A stretch of DNA of 26,756 nt from Bacteroidales bacterium (GCA_004552195.1 SFPC01000016.1:1-26756); one strand, 5' to 3'. Shown: positions 6,884 to 14,870, numbered from the stretch's first letter. Translations and numbers: made by a program. Notes: a model not told the origin generated them from the sequence alone.

Positions 6884-8739
6884 GCACAGCCCACAACCAA
6901 TTTGAAATCCGGAAATTCGTCATCGGCGGCGTGGCCATCGGCATCATCATTGTCTACCTCATTCGCCTCTTTACGCTCCAGCTTTGGAGCGATGACTACA
7001 AAAAGAATGCCGACTCCAACGCTTTCCGCAAAGACATTCAATATCCCTCGCGCGGCCTCATACTCGACCGCAAGGGACGCATCCTGGTGTACAACGAACC
7101 GTCGTACAACATCATGGTGGTGATGCAGGAACAACGGGGCATCGACACGCTGGATTTCTGCCAAACCATTGGCATCACCAAGGAGGAATACATCAAACGC
7201 ATGGCTGACATCAAGGACCCTAATAAGAACCCCGGCTATTCGCGTTACACGCCCCAGCTCTTCATGGCACAAATCCCGGCGCAGGAATTTTCCCTCTTCC
7301 GCGAGAAACTATTCCGGTTCAAAGGCTTCGGGATAGAAAAACGTTCTACAAGGCAGTATACAAGCGGCATTGGCGCCCACATCCTGGGCGATGTGGGGGA
7401 AATCAGTCCGAAGGAGTTGGAAGAGGATTCCGACCACTATTACAAAAGCGGCGACTTCATTGGCAAGCTGGGTGTGGAACGCTCGTACGAGAAGCAGCTC
7501 CGCGGCGAGAAGGGCATGCGCATCATGCTGCGCGATGTGCGCGGCCGCACACAGGGACATTATCAAAACGGGAAATACGATACGCAGGCACAACCTGGCA
7601 AGAATCTCACCCTGGGTTTAGACAAAGATTTGCAAACACTGGCTGAAAGGCTGCTGACAGGTAAACTCGGCGCTATCGTGGCCATAGAACCGAAAACGGG
7701 GGAAATACTCTGCATGGCCTCCTCGCCCACTTACGACCCGCGCATCATGGTCGGCCGCGACCGAGGGCAGAACCATCGCCTGCTGAGCAAGGACCCGATG
7801 AAACCGCTCCTTAACCGCGCCATCATGGGCACCTACCCGCCGGGCTCCACGTTCAAAATCACGCAGGCTCTCGTCGGTCTGCAAGAGGGCATCATCGACC
7901 CCAACATCTCCTTCCCCTGCCATCACGGCTTCAACTATAAAGGTCTCCATGTGGGCTGCCACGGCCACGGCTCGCCCATCAACCTCGTACCCGCCATCGG
8001 CACCTCGTGCAACTCCTACTTCTGTTGGAACCTCTTCCGTATGCTGAGCAACAAGCGCAAGTACGGCTCGGTGCAGGCTGCCATGACAAAATGGAAAGAC
8101 TATATGGTAGCCATGGGCTACGGTTACAAGTTGGGCATCGACCTGCCCGGCGAACGGCGCGGCATGATACCCAACGCTCCCTACTACGACAAGGCTTACA
8201 AGAAATCGTGGAACGGCCTGACCGTCATATCCATTGCCATCGGCCAGGGCGAGGTTACAGCCACCCCCTTGCAGATTGCCAACTTAGCGGCCACGGTGGC
8301 CAATCGCGGTTACTACATTGTGCCCCATGTGGCCCATGCAGTGCAGGACGGTAAGCTTGACCCCGTATATTACGAAAAGAAATATACGGGAGTGGACCGC
8401 CGCTGGTACGAATACGCCGTGGCCGGTATGCGCAAGGCGGTGCTCGATGGCACCTGTCGCGGTGCCAACCTGCCGGGCTACGAGGTGTGCGGCAAAACAG
8501 GTACGGCTCAGAACCGTGGACACGACCACTCGGCCTTCATGGGCTTCGCTCCCATGAACGACCCGCGCATCGCCGTGGCGGTATATGTGGAAAACGGCGG
8601 CTTCGGCAATGTTTACGGCGTGCCTATCGGGGCTTTAATCATGGAACAGTACCTCAACGGCAAACTGTCAGAAGCTTCGGAAAAGAAAGCGCAGCATTTC
8701 CAGGATATGCACATCAAATATGGAAGCTACGAGCGATAA
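6880..8739 (+). CDS. mrdA: Penicillin-binding protein 2 (elongation-specific transpeptidase)
   Basis: A 619-residue class B PBP that cross-links peptidoglycan during side-wall growth. An N-terminal membrane helix lies at about residues 12-30, followed by the PBP dimerisation domain (YPSRGLILDRKGRILVYNEP) and the transpeptidase domain. All three active-site motifs are present: S323-T-F-K326, S376-C-N378 and K539-T-G-T542. The length is normal for the family. The start overlaps mreD. It should work with the glycosyltransferase RodA encoded next, though a repeat-filled gap of 125 bases separates the two genes. Confidence 0.97.
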   Translation: MSTAHNQFEIRKFVIGGVAIGIIIVYLIRLFTLQLWSDDYKKNADSNAFRKDIQYPSRGLILDRKGRILVYNEPSYNIMVVMQEQRGIDTLDFCQTIGITKEEYIKRMADIKDPNKNPGYSRYTPQLFMAQIPAQEFSLFREKLFRFKGFGIEKRSTRQYTSGIGAHILGDVGEISPKELEEDSDHYYKSGDFIGKLGVERSYEKQLRGEKGMRIMLRDVRGRTQGHYQNGKYDTQAQPGKNLTLGLDKDLQTLAERLLTGKLGAIVAIEPKTGEILCMASSPTYDPRIMVGRDRGQNHRLLSKDPMKPLLNRAIMGTYPPGSTFKITQALVGLQEGIIDPNISFPCHHGFNYKGLHVGCHGHGSPINLVPAIGTSCNSYFCWNLFRMLSNKRKYGSVQAAMTKWKDYMVAMGYGYKLGIDLPGERRGMIPNAPYYDKAYKKSWNGLTVISIAIGQGEVTATPLQIANLAATVANRGYYIVPHVAHAVQDGKLDPVYYEKKYTGVDRRWYEYAVAGMRKAVLDGTCRGANLPGYEVCGKTGTAQNRGHDHSAFMGFAPMNDPRIAVAVYVENGGFGNVYGVPIGALIMEQYLNGKLSEASEKKAQHFQDMHIKYGSYER

Positions 8740-8852
8740 TGTACAATTGACAATGAATAATGTATAATGGGGGCGTAGCCTTCATTATACATTTACATTA
8801 TACATTGCTTCATGGCCGCAGGCCCCATTATACATTATAAATTATACATTAA
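8738..8852. repeat. 'AATGTATAATG' family repeat between mrdA and rodA
   Basis: The gap is almost wholly made of AATGTATAATG-like words in both orientations. A perfect 16-bp inverted repeat pairs 8757-8772 with 8823-8838 (CCCCATTATACATTAT). Two modules inside, GGCGTAGCCTTCATT and CTTCATGGCCGCAGGC, recur in the gap before the FMN-binding gene at 22433-22708. Confidence 0.85.
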
Positions 8853-8864
8853 ATATTAAACAAG

Positions 8865-10325
8865 GTGTTGGACAATCAGACAAAATATCCCATTCTTCAC
8901 GTTGACTGGGTCATCATCCTGCTCTACGTCATCTTGCTGGCCTGTGGCTGGTTCAGCATCTGTGGGGCCACCCACGAAATTGGCGACACCAACTTCTTCG
9001 ACTGGGAAGTGCGCACCGGCAAGCAGCTCGTATGGATTGGTTGCGCTTTTACCCTTGCATTTGTCATTCTCATGACCGACGACAAATACTACGACACGCT
9101 GGCCGGCTTGCTCTACTGGGGCATGATGCTCGTCCTACTCATCACGCCATTTGTCGCCAAGGACATCAAAGGGTCGCGTTCATGGGTCAGCCTGGGCTTC
9201 TGCAACGTGCAACCCGCCGAGTTCGCCAAATGCGCCACGGCGCTGGCTGTGGCCAAACTCATCAATCAGTATGGTTTCAGCCTGAACGATATGCGCAATT
9301 TTGCCAAAGCTGCGGGGCTCATCCTGCTGCCCATGGTGCTGATTGTCCTCCAGCGCGAAACCGGTTCGGCCTTGGTCTATTTGGCCTTCTTCCTCATGTT
9401 CTACCGTGAGGGTATGCCGGGTTGCATCCTGTTCACCGCCGTCGCTGCCGTGGCCTATTTCGTGGTGGGCATCCGCTTCAGCGAAACAGAACTGCCGGGT
9501 ACGCTCTGCTCCGTGGGCGAGTTTTCTGTGCTCCTGATGATATGGCTTTTCACCATCGGGATGGTGCAGGTGTATGCCCCCCACACGGGCTATGGCCGGC
9601 TGTTCCTCCGCATAGGTACAGCCGTGGTGGCGGTCTCGCTGGGCGTTTCGCGCTGGATTGTCCCCTTCGACATCAGCTGGTGCCTGCTGGGGCTGACGCT
9701 CTTCATGGCGGGCTATTTGGCTTGGCAGTCGCTGGGGCAGCGCGTCAGCACCTGCCTGCTCATCGCCCTCTTCACCCTGGGCAGCACGGCTTTCCTTTAT
9801 ACCTCCGACTTCGCGCTCAACAAAATCCTGGAGCCCCACCAGCGGGAACGCATCCAGGTGTTGCTGGGCATGAACGAGGACAATCGAAACGCCGGTTACA
9901 ACGTCAACCAAAGCAAAATTGCCATTGGTTCCGGCGGTTTGGAAGGAAAAGGCTTCATGAACGGCACACAGACTAAACTGAAATATGTTCCGGAACAGGA
10001 CACGGACTTTATTTTTTGCACTGTGGGCGAAGAAGAAGGCTTTCTTGGCTCAGCTGCCGTGCTTCTCTTGTTCCTCGCCATGATACTGCGGCTCATCTAC
10101 CTGAGCGAACGCCAAAGCAGTACCTTCGGCCGAGTCTACGGTTACTCGGTGTTGAGCATCCTGCTCTTCCACGTGTTTATCAACGTCGGCATGGTGATGG
10201 GCCTGACGCCGGTTATCGGCATACCTTTGCCCTTCTTCAGCTACGGCGGTTCGTCGCTGTGGGGGTTCACCCTGATGCTGTTCATCTTCCTGCGCATTGA
10301 TGCCGGACGAAAACGCAGACTGTAA
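8865..10325 (+). CDS. rodA: Rod shape-determining protein RodA (SEDS peptidoglycan glycosyltransferase)
   Basis: A 486-residue polytopic membrane protein of the FtsW/RodA/SpoVE family that polymerises lipid II into glycan strands alongside PBP2. Family motifs: KGSRSWVSLGFCNVQPAEFAK, VLQRETGSAL, EQDTDFIFCTVGEEEGFLG, and TPVIGIPLPFFSYGGSS near the end. It is longer than the ~370 residues of enterobacterial RodA; the extra length lies in the middle, in hydrophobic segments around residues 190-290, as is common in Bacteroidales. No ATG is well placed: translation probably begins at GTG 8865 (or the adjacent TTG 8868), directly after the repeat, leaving a short tail before the first membrane helix. 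Confidence 0.93.
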   Translation: MLDNQTKYPILHVDWVIILLYVILLACGWFSICGATHEIGDTNFFDWEVRTGKQLVWIGCAFTLAFVILMTDDKYYDTLAGLLYWGMMLVLLITPFVAKDIKGSRSWVSLGFCNVQPAEFAKCATALAVAKLINQYGFSLNDMRNFAKAAGLILLPMVLIVLQRETGSALVYLAFFLMFYREGMPGCILFTAVAAVAYFVVGIRFSETELPGTLCSVGEFSVLLMIWLFTIGMVQVYAPHTGYGRLFLRIGTAVVAVSLGVSRWIVPFDISWCLLGLTLFMAGYLAWQSLGQRVSTCLLIALFTLGSTAFLYTSDFALNKILEPHQRERIQVLLGMNEDNRNAGYNVNQSKIAIGSGGLEGKGFMNGTQTKLKYVPEQDTDFIFCTVGEEEGFLGSAAVLLLFLAMILRLIYLSERQSSTFGRVYGYSVLSILLFHVFINVGMVMGLTPVIGIPLPFFSYGGSSLWGFTLMLFIFLRIDAGRKRRL

Positions 10326-10354
10326 TCTTTATCGAAACCTAAAAACATTAAAAA

Positions 10355-10819
10355 ATGAACTATAATAACTCATCACAACCCCGCAATCGCTGGCGCGTCA
10401 TATTGTTTATCATTGGCTGCCTCCTGGTGGTTTGCGGCATTGTGTACATGAAAAAATCCTCCACAGGACAAAAACTACTGAGCACACCCTTGCAAGCCGA
10501 TACGGCCAGCCGCCGCATAGCCATCCCCGACACCACGGTGGCCCCCGACCTACTGCCGCCCACGGCTGACAGTCTGGACTTCTCCGTTCTGCCCGACACG
10601 CTGCTGGGCAAGGACAAGCGCAACCCTTACGAAGCGGGCTACGAGGACGGTTATGGGGCAGGATGCGATGACGGGGCCGTCGGAACGCATAGGGCATCGT
10701 ACGACGAAACAAGCAACTTCCATACGCAGGTCGAAAAGCAAAACTACACCAAAGGTTACCGCGAAGGCTATGCCAAAGGATATGATGACGGTAGCAAAGG
10801 CAAGCAGTTTAATATCTGA
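10355..10819 (+). CDS. Small membrane-anchored protein with Gly-Tyr repeats, function unknown
   Basis: I do not recognise the family. The 154 residues begin with a polar stretch, then one membrane helix (about residues 12-32, VILFIIGCLLVVCGIVY), a Thr/Pro/Asp-rich linker, and a C-terminal region with two versions of the pattern GYxxGYxxGxDDG (AGYEDGYGAGCDDG and EGYAKGYDDGSKG). The helix with a basic N-terminus suggests the repeats face the periplasm. The gene starts 29 bases after rodA and may be cotranscribed, so a link to the cell envelope is possible but unproven. The composition is plausible for a real gene (strong third-position GC like its neighbours). Confidence 0.7.
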   Translation: MNYNNSSQPRNRWRVILFIIGCLLVVCGIVYMKKSSTGQKLLSTPLQADTASRRIAIPDTTVAPDLLPPTADSLDFSVLPDTLLGKDKRNPYEAGYEDGYGAGCDDGAVGTHRASYDETSNFHTQVEKQNYTKGYREGYAKGYDDGSKGKQFNI

Positions 10820-11336
10820 GTGCCATCAATAGGTATTGGTAGGGTATACAGACGGCATTCCCCTTTTCTTTCGCGTTTCGGTAGGGTAGGGGTGTCCTGT
10901 CTACGGGTAGGTAAGGTGGTGTACAGATGAGTGTAACAGTAGAAGCGTTTTGAAGTAAACAGTTTACTCAAGCACGTGCTGCAAGCGTTGGATGGTGTGT
11001 GAATGTTGGAATAGCCGTATAACCACTTTACAGGAGTAGTTCCGCTTTTCATGTGTATGGGGTAGTTGGTGGAGTTTCATCGTATCGATTTTTTAACTAC
11101 GCATGCAAGTAAGGCGTTCCTGTTCAACAACTCGCCGAATGAATTTTTCAACTCCTGAAGAATTTTTTTCAACTCGCCGAGTAGAGAAAAATTGTTTGCC
11201 ACTTGTGAAAGGAGCGTCAGCTGGTAATCACTGCGGTGTTGACTTTCTGTTGAATTTGCAGGAACTCGTATGCTTTAATGGTATTCGTTCTTATTGTTCC
11301 ACTTTACTTCATCTGTAGCCTTTCAATGTGTGGTTA
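10820..11336. other. 517-bp gap with no convincing gene
   Basis: I see only weak structure: a 13-bp dyad GTAAACAGTTTAC at 10955-10967, and three imperfect repeats starting TTCAAC at 11123, 11147 and 11168. A 94-codon minus-strand frame (10768-11052) and a 71-codon plus-strand frame (11103-11318) exist but lack promoters and gene-like composition. I could not match any known RNA family. Confidence 0.5.
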
Positions 11337-11450
11337 CGCGCGCGCGTATATACGTAATTTAATGTGCGAAAAAAGCATTCACTCCTTCACATTCTGCTCG
11401 TTTTCCTCTGACTTTCAGTCGATTTAAGTGTGAAGGCTTTGTTTTTCAAG

Positions 11451-11512
11451 TATTCACACCGCAGGAGATACCATTCACACCGCAGGAGATACCATTCACA
11501 TCGCAGGAGGAG
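11451..11512 (+). repeat. 21-bp tandem repeat, 2.9 copies
   Basis: Units at 11451-11471, 11472-11492 and 11493-11512 share CATTCACACCGCAGGAGATA; the first has a single base change and the third is diverged at its end. It lies inside the inverted-repeat element. Confidence 0.85.
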
Positions 11513-11514
11513 TT

Positions 11515-11546
11515 GTGTGAAAGGTTGAAATTGCAACCTTTCACAC
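11515..11546 (+). repeat. 13-bp perfect hairpin within the element
   Basis: GTGTGAAAGGTTG (11515-11527) pairs perfectly with 11534-11546 across a six-base loop. No T run follows, so it is unlikely to be a simple terminator. Confidence 0.75.
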
Positions 11547-11748
11547 CGGAAAACTACTGAAAATCAATAGGTGAAACAGAATTATCGACCATCCGTGTGA
11601 AGGGTTGAAAATCAAAGCCTTCACACTTAAAATACTTGAAAATCAAGGAAAAACAATCTGCCTGTGAAGGAGTGAATGCTTTTTTCGGGGAAAAAATACG
11701 TATATGTGCGCGTGATGTCTGTTGTTTTTTTCTTTCTAAGTTGATATT

Positions 11749-11824
11749 TTGGCTGCGGCTCGGAATAAAAATGAAAAGCCATTGGCTTTTCATTTTGTTC
11801 TTCACTCGCCTTGCACTAATTTTG
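11749..11824 (+). repeat. Promoter-bearing dispersed repeat, copy 1
   Basis: It opens with GGCTGCGGCTCGG and closes with CTCGCCTTGCACTAATTTTG. Between them a hairpin forms from AAAATGAAAAGCC and its complement (13 bp, three-base loop). TTTG at 11794-11797 and TAATTTTG at 11817-11824 are 19 bp apart, a consensus Bacteroidota promoter. Copy 2 follows at once; a shorter copy 3 is at 20806-20863. Confidence 0.8.
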
Positions 11825-11830
11825 AATAAA

Positions 11831-11908
11831 TTAGGCTGCGGCTCGGAATAAAAAATGAAAACCCATTGGCTTTTCATTTTGTTCTTCACTCGCCTTGCAC
11901 TAATTTTG
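11831..11908 (+). repeat. Promoter-bearing dispersed repeat, copy 2
   Basis: It is nearly identical to copy 1, with the same boundaries and one mismatch in the inner hairpin. Its right edge holds the promoter that precedes the DUF1573 gene. Confidence 0.85.
11878..11908 (+). promoter_or_regulatory. Repeat-borne promoter for the DUF1573 gene
   Basis: TTTG at 11878-11881, a 19-bp spacer, and TAATTTTG at 11901-11908. The next good start codon is at 11933, so the leader would be only about 20 bases. Confidence 0.7.
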
Positions 11909-11932
11909 CCACTTGAATTAGTTTATCGATAC

Positions 11933-13003
11933 ATGAAACAACTGATAACGCTCCTTTTTGCACTCATTTTTTCTACACTTCATACCAGTTTGTCCGCACA
12001 GCCACTGTTGTCGTTCGATCAGAACACGCAGGAACTGGGCACACTGCTATGGCACACGCCCCGCACGGCCATCTTCAAGTTCACCAACAAAGGAACTACC
12101 GACCTGCGGATTACGGAAGTGCGCACCGACTGCGGATGTACCGCCGTGGATTGGACACGCACACCCGTCTGCCCCGGCGGCACAGGCACTATCCAAGCCA
12201 CATACGACGCTGAAATGCTGGGACATTTCCAAAAAGGCATTGCCGTATATACCGATTTGGACAACCGCCCCGTGTACCTCACGCTCATGGGACAGGTGTC
12301 GATGACGCAGACGGAGGCTTCGATGGAGTTTCCTTACAAAATAGGCGACTACTACCTCAGCACGGACAACATTGAGTTCGACGACGTGAACCGGGGCGAC
12401 ACACCGGCCTTTGCCCTGAGCATCTTCAATGCCGGCAAAAAATCGTACACGCCGGAACTGATGCACCTGCCGAAATATCTCACCGTGGAGGCTGACCCCG
12501 AAATCATCCGGCCGGGACGCACGGGCCACTTGCTCATCACGCTCAACAGCTCCGGACTGAACACGATGGGACTGACGCAAACCAGCATCTACCTGAGCCG
12601 CTTCCCCGGCGACCGTGTCTGCAAGGAAACGGAAATCAACGTTTCGGCCACGCTGCTGCCGGACTTCCTCGACACGCCTATGCAACACGCCATGGCACCG
12701 GTGGCCGTCATCGACAGCACGCACATCTCGCTCGGCCCCTTGGGCAAGAAGAAAAAGGCTACAGGCGAACTGGTATTGCGCAACACGGGGCGCACCCCGC
12801 TCGTCATCAGTGCGCTGCAGGTGTACAACCCCGGCATCAGCGTGAGCATCGGCAAACGCCGCATCGCACCGGGTAGCTCAGAGAAACTCAAAATCAGCGT
12901 CAATGCCAACAACACGTTCTTCAAAGGCCGCCGCCGTGTGCTCCTCATCACCAACGACCCGGACCATTCCAAAATGGTGATTGACGTGGAAGTGAAGAAA
13001 TAA
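11933..13003 (+). CDS. Exported DUF1573-domain protein
   Basis: A 356-residue protein with a signal peptide (MKQLITLLFALIFS..., likely cleaved near SLSA-QP). It has an N-terminal DUF1573 Ig-like domain, seen as FDQNTQELGTL, FKFTNKGTTDLRITEVRTDCGCT and YDAEMLGHFQKGIAVYTD. A second, similar beta-sandwich lies near the C-terminus (LVLRNTGRTPLVISALQV, VLLITNDPDHSKMVIDVEV). These domains are common in exported Bacteroidota proteins; no enzymatic role is known to me. The frame is open from 11855, but the upstream 26 codons are repeat sequence lying over the promoter, so I choose the ATG at 11933, which also gives a proper signal peptide. Confidence 0.85.
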   Translation: MKQLITLLFALIFSTLHTSLSAQPLLSFDQNTQELGTLLWHTPRTAIFKFTNKGTTDLRITEVRTDCGCTAVDWTRTPVCPGGTGTIQATYDAEMLGHFQKGIAVYTDLDNRPVYLTLMGQVSMTQTEASMEFPYKIGDYYLSTDNIEFDDVNRGDTPAFALSIFNAGKKSYTPELMHLPKYLTVEADPEIIRPGRTGHLLITLNSSGLNTMGLTQTSIYLSRFPGDRVCKETEINVSATLLPDFLDTPMQHAMAPVAVIDSTHISLGPLGKKKKATGELVLRNTGRTPLVISALQVYNPGISVSIGKRRIAPGSSEKLKISVNANNTFFKGRRRVLLITNDPDHSKMVIDVEVKK

Positions 13004-13093
13004 AAGAAGAAAGGGTTATGAGATTTATGGTTAAAAACCACCACAACGAAGATCGATTGCTACAATCCTTTATCAAAAATCTACATTCAGACT

Positions 13094-13567
13094 ATGTTAC
13101 CTCAATGCCTTTCGTTCCTCAAAGAATCCAAGATTTCCCCAGGGTTCAGAGAAAACAATGGGCCTGACATTGTTTTCGACCTTATGGATGCTGACGCTTT
13201 ACAAGAAGTGCCAGAAGTTTCTGGTGTGTACATCATCGTTGCTACCAACGGTACAAAATTCCCATACCCCAAGGGCAATAGCCCGGTAATGTATATAGGT
13301 ATGTCGAAAAACCTGCACCAAAGGCTAACACACCACTACAGGGGAACCAAAAATGTGGCTGCAGAAATTGAGGATTATAAAAGAATGAATTGTCAATGTA
13401 ACCCTCGTTACCATTATTTCAGAGAGTTTGGAGCTAAAGTATATGTATTTACTCGTAGAGGATTACAAGACCCTAAATGCCAAGAGTCTATATATATTGG
13501 AAAGTTCTACGAAAAATATTTTGCATTACCTGTTGGTAATGGTGCAAGGTCATTTTATTCTAAATAG
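13094..13567 (+). CDS. GIY-YIG domain protein, orphan
   Basis: A 157-residue protein with the GIY-YIG nuclease fold pattern: GVY at residues 44-46, YIG at 67-69, a candidate catalytic Arg at 77 (SKNLHQRL), and a candidate metal-binding Glu at 131 (CQESIYIGKFYEKY). The loop between GVY and YIG is longer than usual because of an inserted TNGTKFPYPKGNSPV. There is no second domain, unlike UvrC or homing endonucleases. The gene is visibly richer in A and T than its neighbours and uses AT-ending codons, and it sits just before a tRNA gene, so horizontal acquisition is likely. The real substrate, and whether it cuts DNA at all, cannot be read from the sequence. Confidence 0.75.
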   Translation: MLPQCLSFLKESKISPGFRENNGPDIVFDLMDADALQEVPEVSGVYIIVATNGTKFPYPKGNSPVMYIGMSKNLHQRLTHHYRGTKNVAAEIEDYKRMNCQCNPRYHYFREFGAKVYVFTRRGLQDPKCQESIYIGKFYEKYFALPVGNGARSFYSK

Positions 13568-13638
13568 GTTTGCTAACACGAAAATAGCGTCTGAAAAGAA
13601 TATCCCTCATCACCTATAAAGAAAAATTACGGTCATCA

Positions 13639-13670
13639 TTTGGCAGTTTGAAAAAAACGCTCTACTTTTG
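13639..13670 (+). promoter_or_regulatory. Promoter for tRNA-Pro
   Basis: TTTG at 13639-13642, a 20-bp spacer and TACTTTTG at 13663-13670, ten bases before the tRNA. Confidence 0.7.
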
Positions 13671-13679
13671 CACCGCAAT

Positions 13680-13752
13680 CGGAAAGTAGCGCAGTTGGTA
13701 GCGCACTACGTTCGGGACGTAGGGGTCGGGCGTTCGAGTCGCCTCTTTCCGA
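13680..13752 (+). tRNA. tRNA-Pro (anticodon CGG)
   Basis: A complete 73-base cloverleaf folds by eye. Acceptor stem CGGAAAG pairs with CTTTCCG, D stem GCGC/GCGC, anticodon stem CTACG/CGTAG with loop TTCGGGA, T arm GGGCG-TTCGAGT-CGCCT, discriminator A. The C1-G72 pair is characteristic of bacterial proline tRNAs. CCA is not encoded. Confidence 0.95.
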
Positions 13753-13755
13753 CAT

Positions 13756-13786
13756 ACCGAGGTCTATAGCAGACCTCGGTTTTTTT
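13756..13786 (+). terminator. Intrinsic terminator after tRNA-Pro
   Basis: Perfect 10-bp stem ACCGAGGTCT (13756-13765) with 13771-13780, a five-base loop, then a run of T to 13786. Confidence 0.93.
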
Positions 13787-13894
13787 GTGCACTGACGGTG
13801 AGGCGAGCGCGCAGCGTTGGTGGGGTACACACAACATACAGTACCACGTACGGCACAACATAGGGGTGAGTTGGGCAAATATTGAAATCTTTAC

Positions 13895-13925
13895 TTTGCA
13901 TCGTTAATTAAAAAAACTACTTTTG
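13895..13925 (+). promoter_or_regulatory. Promoter for the etfB-etfA-acyl-CoA dehydrogenase operon
   Basis: TTTG at 13895-13898, a 19-bp spacer and TACTTTTG at 13918-13925. The leader to the etfB ATG would be about 43 bases. Confidence 0.75.
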
Positions 13926-13973
13926 CCGCATCAAAAACAGCGAACAACTAATCTTTAATCATATCTTCACACA

Positions 13974-14849
13974 ATGAGTTTGAAAATAGTAGTACTTGCC
14001 AAGCAAGTGCCCGACACCCGCAATGTCGGTAAGGATGCCATGACCCCGGAAGGCACGGTGAACCGTGCTGCCCTGCCGGCCATTTTCAATCCCGAAGACC
14101 TCAATGCGCTCGAACAGGCCCTTCGCCTCAAGGAGCAGCATCCCGGTTCCACCGTACACATCCTCACCATGGGACCTCCCCGTGCCACAGACGTTATCCG
14201 CGAAGGACTTTTCCGTGGTGCCGACGGCGGCTATCTGCTCACTGACCGCGCTTTTGCCGGTGCCGACACCCTGGCCACCAGCTACGCCCTCTCGCAGGCC
14301 ATCAAGAAAATCGGTATGCCCGACATCATCCTGGGTGGCCGCCAAGCCATTGACGGCGACACCGCACAGGTGGGACCGCAGGTGGCACAGAAGCTGGACC
14401 TGAACCAAGTGACTTACGTTACCTGCATCGAAAGCGTCAAGGACGGCCAAGTGGTCGTTACACGCCACATTGACGGCGGCATCGAACGCGTGCAAGCCCC
14501 CCTGCCCATCCTCCTCACCGTCAACGGCAACGCAGCACCCTGCCGCCCCCGCAATGCGAAACTGGTGATGAAGTACAAACGCGCATTGGCACCCATGGAA
14601 CGGCCTGCCGACGGCTCGCTGCCCTATGCCGAGGAATATGAGAAAAAGCCCTACCTCACCGTGACGCAGTGGAGCGTGGCCGATGTCGACGGCGACCTGC
14701 AGCAGTGCGGACTGGCCGGCTCGCCCACCAAGGTGAAAGCCGTGCAGAACATCGTGTTCAAGGCCAAGGAGAGCAAAAGGCTCACGGCATCGGACAACGA
14801 TGTGGAGGGACTTGTAAAAGAATTGTTGGACAGCCACACCATTGGGTAA
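13974..14849 (+). CDS. etfB: Electron transfer flavoprotein, beta subunit
   Basis: A 291-residue EtfB/FixA-family protein, slightly longer than the ~250-260 residues of many EtfB proteins. Family stretches: the N-terminal KIVVLAKQVPDTRN, INPEDLNALEQALRLKE-like (here FNPEDLNALEQALRL), ILGGRQAIDGDTAQVGPQVAQKL, and LPILLTVNGNAAPCRPRN. With EtfA it binds FAD and passes electrons from the acyl-CoA dehydrogenase encoded two genes downstream. First gene of the operon. Confidence 0.96.
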   Translation: MSLKIVVLAKQVPDTRNVGKDAMTPEGTVNRAALPAIFNPEDLNALEQALRLKEQHPGSTVHILTMGPPRATDVIREGLFRGADGGYLLTDRAFAGADTLATSYALSQAIKKIGMPDIILGGRQAIDGDTAQVGPQVAQKLDLNQVTYVTCIESVKDGQVVVTRHIDGGIERVQAPLPILLTVNGNAAPCRPRNAKLVMKYKRALAPMERPADGSLPYAEEYEKKPYLTVTQWSVADVDGDLQQCGLAGSPTKVKAVQNIVFKAKESKRLTASDNDVEGLVKELLDSHTIG

Positions 14850-14870
14850 CGCGCTTATTGTTTTGAGATT

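Larger units (their letters stand above)
11337..11714. repeat. 378-bp non-coding element with ~100-bp imperfect terminal inverted repeats (MITE-like)
   Basis: The left end (11337-11441) and the right end (11613-11714, reversed) share the same ordered blocks: a GCGCG-rich edge with TATATACGTA, GAAAAAAGCATTCACTCC-TTCAC, then a perfect 18-bp match, TTAAGTGTGAAGGCTTTG (11424-11441 with 11613-11630). Between them are a 21-bp tandem repeat and a 13-bp hairpin. The edge module recurs at 26707-26756. I see no transposase, so this is a non-autonomous element or two head-to-head copies of a dispersed repeat. Confidence 0.75.

Noticed and set aside
10768..11052. 94-codon minus-strand frame in the gap after the Gly-Tyr repeat protein
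   Set aside because: It overlaps the 3' end of that gene, has no promoter, and its product (Thr, Pro, Ser and Cys rich with no domain) does not look like a folded protein. A dispersed repeat with a chance frame is as likely.
11103..11318. 71-codon plus-strand frame
   Set aside because: No promoter, no recognisable domain, AT-rich repeat-like DNA.
11451..11512. Possible CRISPR array
   Set aside because: Units are directly adjacent with no spacers.
11515..11546. Possible terminator
   Set aside because: The stem is good but no T run follows, and no gene ends just upstream.
11554..11889. 111-codon minus-strand frame with repeated peptide KMKSQW
   Set aside because: The peptide repeat is simply the two promoter-bearing repeats read backwards.
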